From: Marinilabiliales bacterium | GTDB taxonomy: Bacteria; Bacteroidota; Bacteroidia; Bacteroidales; BM523 | Assembly (NCBI GenBank): GCA_002869425.1 | Contig: PKSZ01000339.1 | Coordinates: 307 to 16,909 of the forward strand | Length of the DNA: 16,603 bases | Direction of reading: 5' to 3' | Shown here: in pieces, positions 7,139 to 13,677 of the stretch | Layout: each line of letters starts with the position of its first letter | How positions within the stretch are numbered: the first letter of the stretch is position 1 | Notes under the pieces: generated by a model | What the model was told of the DNA's origin: nothing | The model's database searches: none | What the model saw: only the letters and a program-made list of their open reading frames with translations | Made by a program: the position numbers and the translations under genes

Positions 7139-8218
7139 ATGAAGAATCTTTGTTTTGCAAATACGGCTAAGTTTTGGGGAGGAGGCGAATTTCTTCATTT
7201 TGATTATGCATGCAGATTCAGAGATAAAGGTTATTTTGTTCTTATAATTGCTTCTGAAGGATCTATTCTTGCTGAGAAATGCGAAAATGAAGGTTTGCCT
7301 GTTGAATATATCGAAGGTAGTAAAACAGCATTTCTAAATACCATTAAAATAAGAAAGGTACAATCTATATTTAAAAAGCATTCGATTGATACTGTAATGT
7401 TTTCATTGTCTGAAGATTTAAAATTATTTGGTAAGGCAGCGTACAAAAGCAATTTGCAAAATATTGTATACTTGAGAGAGCTGGCTATGCCAGTTAGAAA
7501 TAATCGAAGAAACCGATTCTTTTTATCTAATGTAGTTACCCATTTGATAGCCAATTCAAAAGAAACCAAGCGATTGGTTTTGCAAAATTTCAATGGCTTT
7601 ATTCCTTTAGATAAAGTGAAAGTTATATATCATGGTCTTGATTTTAGCAAAATTCCTGAAGTATCAGGGAAAACGGAAAATGGTAAGCTGGTTATAGGAA
7701 ATGCGGGAAGGCTAACTCAGCAGAAAGGTCAAAGATATTTGATTGATCTGGCTGAATTGTTGCGAGAAAAGCATACGAATTTTGTGATTAAGATTGCAGG
7801 TAAAGGAGATCTTGAGCAAGAATTAAAACAGGAGGTTGCTAAGCGTAACTTGCAAGAATATGTTCAATTGCTAGGATTTGTTGAGAATATCAATGCTTTT
7901 ATGCAGGAACTTGATCTTTTTGTATTAACCTCTCAATGGGAAGGGTTTGGATTTGTAATTGCAGAGGCAATGGCTGCAGGTACACCCGTTGTTGCATTTG
8001 ACATAACCAGCAACCCAGAATTGGTTGTTGATGGAAAAACAGGTTACTTGGTTAAATTTCCTGACGTGGCTGCAATGGCAGAAAAGGTAGATCAGCTATT
8101 ATCCGACAGAAAACTTGCGCAGGAAATGGCTCTGAATGGACGAAAAAGAGTAGAAGAGCATTTTAGGGTGGAAGATAAGGTTAATGAAATAGAGAAATAT
8201 ATCCTGGAGAATAAGTGA
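7139..8218 (+). CDS. Glycosyltransferase family 4 (GT-B fold)
   Basis: The protein has 359 residues from the ATG at 7139; a TTG 21 bases upstream would add seven residues that look unlike a GT start, whereas MKNLCFANTAKFWGGGEF is a typical first strand and glycine-rich loop. The C-terminal half has the nucleotide-sugar-binding signature: GNAGRLTQQKGQRYLI, KIAGKGDLEQEL, VQLLGFVENI, and the EX7E motif WEGFGFVIAEAMAAGTPVV with E268 and E276. The enzyme would move a sugar from a nucleotide donor to an acceptor such as a lipid, LPS or exopolysaccharide in the cytoplasm; donor and acceptor cannot be read from sequence. It overlaps the next gene by 4 bases (GTGA), so the two are translationally coupled despite having no evident shared pathway. 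Confidence 0.87.
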   Translation: MKNLCFANTAKFWGGGEFLHFDYACRFRDKGYFVLIIASEGSILAEKCENEGLPVEYIEGSKTAFLNTIKIRKVQSIFKKHSIDTVMFSLSEDLKLFGKAAYKSNLQNIVYLRELAMPVRNNRRNRFFLSNVVTHLIANSKETKRLVLQNFNGFIPLDKVKVIYHGLDFSKIPEVSGKTENGKLVIGNAGRLTQQKGQRYLIDLAELLREKHTNFVIKIAGKGDLEQELKQEVAKRNLQEYVQLLGFVENINAFMQELDLFVLTSQWEGFGFVIAEAMAAGTPVVAFDITSNPELVVDGKTGYLVKFPDVAAMAEKVDQLLSDRKLAQEMALNGRKRVEEHFRVEDKVNEIEKYILENK

Positions 8219-9264
8219 AAGATAAAATCTTAATATGTGGTCCGTGTAGTGCTGAATCGCAGGAGCAGGTTTTACAAACAGCTTTTGCGCTTTCAAAAAG
8301 AATTGAGCTAACGTATTTCAGAGCAGGGGTTTGGAAGCCGAGGACGCGTCCGGGAAGCTTTGAAGGCGCGGGAATTACGGCATTGAAATGGCTGCAAGAA
8401 GTATCAAATCAAACAGGCATTAATGTAATTACTGAAGTTGCTACACCTGATCATGTAAAAGCGATACTAAAATACGGATTTAAGGCAGTGTGGATTGGAG
8501 CTAGAACAACTTCAAATCCGTTTTCTGTACAAGAAATTGCAGATGAATTGAGAGGTACAAATATTGAAGTTTTTGTAAAAAATCCTGTCAATCCGGATAT
8601 TGAGCTTTGGCAGGGAGCTTTGGAAAGATTTATCAAAGCAGGAACTAATAGGATTCATGCGATACACAGGGGCTTTTATCCTTTTGAAAAAACAAAGCTT
8701 CGAAACATTCCAAAATGGGAAATTCCAATTGAACTTAAGCGGAGAATGCCTGACATAAAAGTGATTTGCGATCCGAGTCATATTGCGGGTAGCATAGATT
8801 TTATTGAAGAAATTGCACAAAAGGCAATGGATCTAAATATGGATGGCTTGATGATTGAGAGTCATATTGATCCTGAAAATGCATTGAGCGATAGCAAACA
8901 GCAGTTGGAGCCCAGGGCTTTATCTGATATGCTGAATAATTTGGTTGTACGGTGTGAGAAGTTTGAAAATGAAGTATTTATCAAGCAGATCGAACAATTG
9001 CGCGATCAGATTGATAGCATTGATCAGCAAATGATAGAGCTTCTTTCACAGAGAATGGGAATTGTGGAAGAAATTGGAAAATACAAGCAGGAAAACAATG
9101 TATCTATTTTACAACTTCGGCGATGGCAACAAATAATAGAATCCAGAATTGAGCAGGGACAAAAATTGGGTTTGTCAGAAGATTTCATTAGAAAACTGCT
9201 GACCTTCGTTCACAAAGAATCCATTACCTGCCAATCTGAGATATTCAAAAATAACAAGGACTAA
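8215..9264 (+). CDS. Bifunctional 3-deoxy-7-phosphoheptulonate (DAHP) synthase / chorismate mutase
   Basis: The 349-residue protein joins a type I beta DAHP synthase (about 1-250) to an AroQ-type chorismate mutase (about 260-345). Synthase motifs are GPCSAES, FRAGVWKPRTRPGSFEG, WIGARTTSNPFSVQ, VKNPVNPDIELW, HRGF and ICDPSHIAGS. The mutase part shows the helix pattern LRDQIDSIDQQMIELLSQRM, then EEIGKYKQ and a later SRIEQG helix. The enzyme makes DAHP from phosphoenolpyruvate and erythrose-4-phosphate at the head of the shikimate pathway and converts chorismate to prephenate; the mutase domain is probably also a feedback-control element. Start is GTG at 8215, overlapping the glycosyltransferase stop, with GGAG a few bases upstream. 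Bacteroidetes often keep this gene beside tyrA or pheA; here no other aromatic gene is next to it. Confidence 0.92.
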   Translation: MKDKILICGPCSAESQEQVLQTAFALSKRIELTYFRAGVWKPRTRPGSFEGAGITALKWLQEVSNQTGINVITEVATPDHVKAILKYGFKAVWIGARTTSNPFSVQEIADELRGTNIEVFVKNPVNPDIELWQGALERFIKAGTNRIHAIHRGFYPFEKTKLRNIPKWEIPIELKRRMPDIKVICDPSHIAGSIDFIEEIAQKAMDLNMDGLMIESHIDPENALSDSKQQLEPRALSDMLNNLVVRCEKFENEVFIKQIEQLRDQIDSIDQQMIELLSQRMGIVEEIGKYKQENNVSILQLRRWQQIIESRIEQGQKLGLSEDFIRKLLTFVHKESITCQSEIFKNNKD

Positions 9265-10529
9265 ATTTGTTGCATCTTATGCCATAACTGGTTGCCCATT
9301 TCTTTGGAAAAATCTAGTATTTCCTGTTCATTTACTTTGGTTGGTTTTCCTTCAGAAATAATTAGCTCTCCCGATGAAATCAGATATTCAGTATGTCGGC
9401 CTTCCAAACCAAATATCAAATGACCTAAAAAGTTGTCTTTGTTGAATTCTGTTGGTGAATCATAATTGAAAACGACAAGATTATTGTCTTCATCGCCGGT
9501 AAATTTGTTTTCTGCAAGGTATTTGTGAATGTTTCTTAGGCGCTGATATGCTTTCGCGTAATCAATATTATCAAAATTCTGTCCCACAAAAAATGCCGCC
9601 TTTGTACTTCTGAGCATGTCGCTATGCATTCCATCTGTCCCTAATAGAATGCGATCACTAAGACCATCAGCATTAAAGAAACCAACCCTATTGTTGAGAT
9701 TGCTTTCTGTATTTTGAACAACCCAGGCTTTTCCTGAACTGATGAGCTCTTTTTCTTTTTCGCTTAAATGAAGACAATGCCCCAGTATTGATTTTGAGAA
9801 ATTCAAGACTCCAAAATTATGCAATCTTTCAACAACTCTTTTATTGTAATGCTTAAGGCTATGTTCTTGATCGTAAGTATCCTCAGCAACGTGAATATGA
9901 AGCCCGGATTTATATTTTTCAGCCAAATTTACCGCTTTTTTCATGCTTTGATCACCAACCGTAAAAGAGGCATGGAGTCCTACCAGTCCCTGTTTGTTTT
10001 CAAGATAGCTTTCAGTTTCTTCCAGTCCCATGTTTGCTTTATCAATGCCATCTCTATCAGTTATTTCGTAACATAGAAGGTGCGATACACCAACTTTTTC
10101 AAAAGCTTTGGCAATTGTGTCCAATGAGCTATTAATAAAGTTAGGACTGGCATGGTGGTCAACTACAAAGCTTACCCCGTTTTTTGCACTGGCCAGAGCA
10201 GTGTATAATGCACTGGCTTCTGTCATTTCTTTAGTTAATGATTTATCCAATGTCCACCAGATATATTTTAGTATTTCATGGAAGTTTTCTGGTGACTTTT
10301 TGGGTGCTCCCATGCCCCTGGATAGTGCCGAATATACATGGTGATGGCCACATGCCAACGCTTTTGTTACATATTTCCCAGAACAGTCAATAAGCTGATC
10401 TCCCTGCAAAGGGGCTATATTTTTATTAAAGCTTAGTTTATTGTTGTCTTTTTCTATTTTAATATCGGTATTGGAAAACTCGAGGGTTTTCCAGTCAATA
10501 TACATTGCGTTTTTTAATATAATTCCCAT
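9261..10529 (-). CDS. ssnA: SsnA-type amidohydrolase (putative aminohydrolase associated with selenium-dependent molybdenum hydroxylases)
   Basis: The 422-residue protein is an amidohydrolase-superfamily enzyme (the ATZ/TRZ, guanine deaminase-like branch). Metal-site residues are visible: H62 and H64 (CGHHHVYSAL), H213 in LHIHVAED with E216, H251 in GHCLHL, and D299 in LGTDGMHSDM. Segments LSRGMG, WWTLDK, DHHASP, LHIHVAEDTYD and YDSPTEFNKDN correspond closely to what I recall of E. coli SsnA. The reaction of SsnA is not established; the fold suggests hydrolytic deamination or dechlorination-type chemistry on a nitrogen heterocycle. It is the last gene of an operon with the molybdenum hydroxylase, 17 bases after the CoA-binding-fold gene. 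Its stop overlaps the DAHP synthase/mutase stop by about 4 bases on the opposite strand. Confidence 0.85.
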   Translation of the reverse strand: MGIILKNAMYIDWKTLEFSNTDIKIEKDNNKLSFNKNIAPLQGDQLIDCSGKYVTKALACGHHHVYSALSRGMGAPKKSPENFHEILKYIWWTLDKSLTKEMTEASALYTALASAKNGVSFVVDHHASPNFINSSLDTIAKAFEKVGVSHLLCYEITDRDGIDKANMGLEETESYLENKQGLVGLHASFTVGDQSMKKAVNLAEKYKSGLHIHVAEDTYDQEHSLKHYNKRVVERLHNFGVLNFSKSILGHCLHLSEKEKELISSGKAWVVQNTESNLNNRVGFFNADGLSDRILLGTDGMHSDMLRSTKAAFFVGQNFDNIDYAKAYQRLRNIHKYLAENKFTGDEDNNLVVFNYDSPTEFNKDNFLGHLIFGLEGRHTEYLISSGELIISEGKPTKVNEQEILDFSKEMGNQLWHKMQQI

Positions 10530-10546
10530 ACTTATTATTTCGTATT

Positions 10547-10999
10547 TTATTTTGGTAATTTTCCAAAAAGTGATTTTAGTCCCCGATGAAAAGAATGTAT
10601 ACCTTTAACAGGTTCCATGAACATAAAAAGACATTGTTTGTATATGAAATTCTTATTGGTAGCAGATAAAGTATCTATGATATTTTGTGTTTCAGACATT
10701 TGTTGAATCCAAATATGATCAATATTACTTTGAACAATTTCATCTAGAAGTTTTTCTGTGTTATCTTTTGAAACAGAAATATGGATTGCGTTTACTTCAT
10801 TCGGCAGTTCTTTAATTGATGAAATACATTGAATTCCATCAATTTCCTTAGAATCTGGATGAACAAGAAATACAGTATGATTTCTTTTTTGTAATTCAGG
10901 AATCAGGGATCTTCCAAAATTCTTTTTTTTAGCAGATACACCTATAAGGGCTATATTCTTTTCATTCAGGAATGCGTCTATGGATTGTTTTGTAATCAT
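10547..10999 (-). CDS. CoA-binding domain protein (small Rossmann-fold, YccU-like)
   Basis: The 150-residue protein is a single CoA_binding-type Rossmann domain. It shows IALIGVSAKKKNFGRSLIPEL (strand, glycine loop, helix), then TVFLVHPDSKEIDGIQCISSIKELP, NAIHISVSKDNTEKLLDE, and IDHIWIQQMSET. The C-terminus (LFMFMEPVKGIHSFHRGLKSLFGKL) is a tail I associate with bacteroidete members. Relatives bind CoA or nucleotides but most have no assigned activity. The ATG is one base after the stop of the molybdenum hydroxylase gene and its own stop lies 17 bases before ssnA, so it is inside the operon, not beside it. That position suggests a role in maturation, redox coupling or regulation of the hydroxylase, which is inference only. 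Confidence 0.75.
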   Translation of the reverse strand: MITKQSIDAFLNEKNIALIGVSAKKKNFGRSLIPELQKRNHTVFLVHPDSKEIDGIQCISSIKELPNEVNAIHISVSKDNTEKLLDEIVQSNIDHIWIQQMSETQNIIDTLSATNKNFIYKQCLFMFMEPVKGIHSFHRGLKSLFGKLPK

Positions 11000-11000
11000 A

Positions 11001-13550
11001 CTACTTTCTTTTTAATGGTAATTCAAATCTTCTTTTTTTATCGTATTGATATAAGGCATTTGCAACAGCTGCAGCAGTAGGGACCAATCCTATTTCTCCA
11101 ACACCTTTTGCACCGTATGGTCCAACGGGGTCATGCACTTCAATGCCTTTTACCACAATGTTTGGTGTGTCTTTTGCCTTAAGTACCTGGCAATCTTTTA
11201 ATTTATCAGAGATAAGGTAGCCATCTTTCATGGGCAATGATTCTGTTAACGCATAACCGATTCCCATGTGAACAGAACCTTCTATCTGACCTTCAAATAG
11301 CATAGGGTTCATAATCTTTCCTGCATCGTGTGCTGCATATAAGGTGTCAATTTCTCCATTGTTATTGAGAACGCAAAGTTGGGTAGCATAACCATAGGAA
11401 TAATGTGTAATGGGTTCTTCAACGTCATCGCCTGGCTTAGTTGTCCAGTCGCAAACCCATTTGCCTTTGTATGATTTTCCAACCAATTCTTTCAAAGACT
11501 TAGTTTTAAGATCTTTTTTGAGTGCTTTTGCTGCATTTATGATTGCATTACCCACCAGAACCGTTCCCCTGGATGAGGTTGTCATTCCTGTATTAATTTG
11601 TGCTTCCGTATCAACCAATACTTCGATAAATTCGGAAGGAATTCCGGTTTCTTCAACAAGGCTTTGAAGAGCCATGGTATGAACTCCTTGTCCCATTTCT
11701 GTCCATCCATGATGGAGAACAACCCGGTCTTTTGCTTTTATTTCAATCTTAACATCACTAAAATCAGCCATTCCGTTTCCAATACCACTATTTTTTATAG
11801 CACAGGCAATACCAGTATATTTATTATTATAAAACTCATCTTTTACGGCTTCTAATGATTTTTTAATGCCAACACCTTGCAGTTTTTGTCCTGTGGCTGT
11901 TCGTAAACCATCTTGTAATGCATTGTCATATCTGAACTTCCATCTATCAAAACCACCTTGTTCACATAGTTCATCAATACAGCCTTCAAGTGCAAAAGAA
12001 GCTTGATTGGCACCAAAACCGCGCATTGCACCGCAAGGAATATTGTTTGTGTAAATGGTTTTGGCTTCAAGATCAACCACGGGAACATAGTAACCACCTG
12101 TACAATGACCTGCAACTCTTTCCATTACTTTAGTCCCAACAGAAGCATATGCACCGGTGTCGCCCAGCGCCCGAAGTTGGACAAAGGTTATTTTACCGTT
12201 TTTATCGCATCCTGCAGATATTTCCATATACACAGGATGTCGTTTGGGATGCATTCTGATGGATTCTTGTCTGCTAAGGGTTAGTTTTACAGGTTTTTGT
12301 GTGAGATATGCATGCAGTGCGGCATGTCCCTGAACCGTCATATCTTCTTTTCCCCCAAAACCACCACCATTGGGAACAAGAATTACCCTTACCTTATCTT
12401 CAGACAAGCCTAAGATACGCGCAACTTGCCTTCTGTCTTCGTAAATGCCCTGGCTCTGGCTAAATAGCTGTATGCCTTCTCCATCTGGTTTCGCAAAGGC
12501 AGATTCTTTTTCAAGGAAAGCATGTTCTATGCGTTGTGTTTGGTATGTTCCTTTTGAGATATAATCTGAATTCTTAACAGCATCATCAATTTCACCTCTC
12601 ACAAAACTACAGACTTCAAGAACATTCGACTGATTTTCACGAACTTTAATTGTATCCTGTGCTGCTTTATGAATATCTGTTATGGGTGTATGAACTTCAT
12701 AAGTTATTTTAATTTTAGCTATTGCGTCTCTTGCTGTTTCTTCTGATTCAGCAATTACTCCAGCAATAACATCCCCAATATAGTTTGTGGTTTCACCCAC
12801 ATCTACCATTAGTGGCCAGTCGTTGAAGATCAGACCTATGTATTGTTCACCTGGAATATCTTTGGCAGTTACTATTTTTACTACACCTTTAACTTTTTCT
12901 GCTTCAGAAAGATCAATAGCTTTTATCGTTGCTTTGGGATATTCGCTGTAAAGCAATGCAGAGAACAACATTCCGGGTTCTGTTAAGTCGTCAACGAAAG
13001 GACGTTCGCCAATAGCTGTTTTGTAGGAATTATATTTTGGGTGTGAAGTTCCAATTTTTCCAGTATGAACAGGAAGTTCGATATCTTCATTATTCCTGAT
13101 TTTTTCAGCTGCAAACTCAATAGAATCTAATATCTTTTTATAGCCTGTACATCTACAAAGGTTTAAACCAATCGCTTTCTCAATTTCGTCTCTTGTAGGT
13201 TTAGGGTTATTTTGAAGTAGAATTTTTGTTCGCATGATAAAACCCGGTGTGCAAAATCCGCATTGAATTCCACCCTTTGCGACAAATGCCATGCCCAATA
13301 CTTTTTTAACTTCTTCAGGAACTCCCTCCAGTGTAATAATTTTTTTCCCTTCACAGTCTGCGAGCTTAGTTTTGCATGCCAATTTTGGTTTGCCATCAAT
13401 TTCGACAAGGCATGCTCCGCATGTTCCTTCACCTGAACAGCCATCTTTGGCAGCAATTAAATTTTTCTCATTTCTAAGAAAATGAAGCAGGCTAATGTTT
13501 TTATTGCCTGTGTAACTGGCGTTTGTATCGTTTAGAGTGAACTTTATCAT
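11001..13550 (-). CDS. Molybdenum hydroxylase, selenium-dependent xanthine dehydrogenase type (2Fe-2S plus Moco-binding domains, no FAD domain)
   Basis: The 849-residue protein is a fusion of two [2Fe-2S] domains (about 1-155) and a two-part molybdopterin-binding domain (about 175-840). Cluster ligands: C38, C44, C47 and C59 for the ferredoxin-like cluster; C97, C100, C132 and C134 for the second cluster. Moco-side motifs: GGGFGGKED (395-403), MRGFGANQ with R510, and GAKGVGEIGLVP with the likely catalytic base E819. Length and C-terminus fit the family called selenium-dependent xanthine dehydrogenase, thought to carry a labile selenium on Mo rather than selenocysteine; no in-frame TGA is present. 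The ssnA partner in the operon supports this. Substrate is likely a purine or similar heterocycle. The FAD domain of classical xanthine dehydrogenase is absent and no FAD-subunit gene is in the window, so the electron acceptor is unknown. Confidence 0.87.
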   Translation of the reverse strand: MIKFTLNDTNASYTGNKNISLLHFLRNEKNLIAAKDGCSGEGTCGACLVEIDGKPKLACKTKLADCEGKKIITLEGVPEEVKKVLGMAFVAKGGIQCGFCTPGFIMRTKILLQNNPKPTRDEIEKAIGLNLCRCTGYKKILDSIEFAAEKIRNNEDIELPVHTGKIGTSHPKYNSYKTAIGERPFVDDLTEPGMLFSALLYSEYPKATIKAIDLSEAEKVKGVVKIVTAKDIPGEQYIGLIFNDWPLMVDVGETTNYIGDVIAGVIAESEETARDAIAKIKITYEVHTPITDIHKAAQDTIKVRENQSNVLEVCSFVRGEIDDAVKNSDYISKGTYQTQRIEHAFLEKESAFAKPDGEGIQLFSQSQGIYEDRRQVARILGLSEDKVRVILVPNGGGFGGKEDMTVQGHAALHAYLTQKPVKLTLSRQESIRMHPKRHPVYMEISAGCDKNGKITFVQLRALGDTGAYASVGTKVMERVAGHCTGGYYVPVVDLEAKTIYTNNIPCGAMRGFGANQASFALEGCIDELCEQGGFDRWKFRYDNALQDGLRTATGQKLQGVGIKKSLEAVKDEFYNNKYTGIACAIKNSGIGNGMADFSDVKIEIKAKDRVVLHHGWTEMGQGVHTMALQSLVEETGIPSEFIEVLVDTEAQINTGMTTSSRGTVLVGNAIINAAKALKKDLKTKSLKELVGKSYKGKWVCDWTTKPGDDVEEPITHYSYGYATQLCVLNNNGEIDTLYAAHDAGKIMNPMLFEGQIEGSVHMGIGYALTESLPMKDGYLISDKLKDCQVLKAKDTPNIVVKGIEVHDPVGPYGAKGVGEIGLVPTAAAVANALYQYDKKRRFELPLKRK

Positions 13551-13677
13551 ATCTATTCTTTTGTATCAATTATTAAATATAGGGATTAATGAAATTTCAT
13601 TAAAAAAAAAAGTAAAAAAAGAGTAACCTTTGTAATTAAATTAAGTATAATTTGGCTGCCTGAAAAAAAGATAAGAA
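13551..13677. promoter_or_regulatory. Divergent intergenic region between the molybdenum hydroxylase operon and the cyanophycinase-like gene
   Basis: This 127-base AT-rich gap must hold the start signals of both units. On the plus strand, TATAATTTG at 13646-13654 is close to the Bacteroidetes -7 element but has three instead of two bases between TA and TTTG; a TTTG at 13629-13632 could be a short-spaced -33. I found no full consensus on the minus strand. Two A-tracts (ten A at 13602-13611, seven A at 13614-13620) could bend the DNA. No hairpin or operator palindrome was recognised. Confidence 0.35.

Noticed and set aside
11001..13550. Selenocysteine in the selenium-type hydroxylase
   Set aside because: The frame has no internal TGA, and this enzyme type is thought to hold labile selenium on the cofactor instead.
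13602..13620. A-tracts as a phase-variable repeat
   Set aside because: They lie in a non-coding AT-rich gap; homopolymers of 7-10 A are expected by chance at this base composition, and nothing shows length variation.
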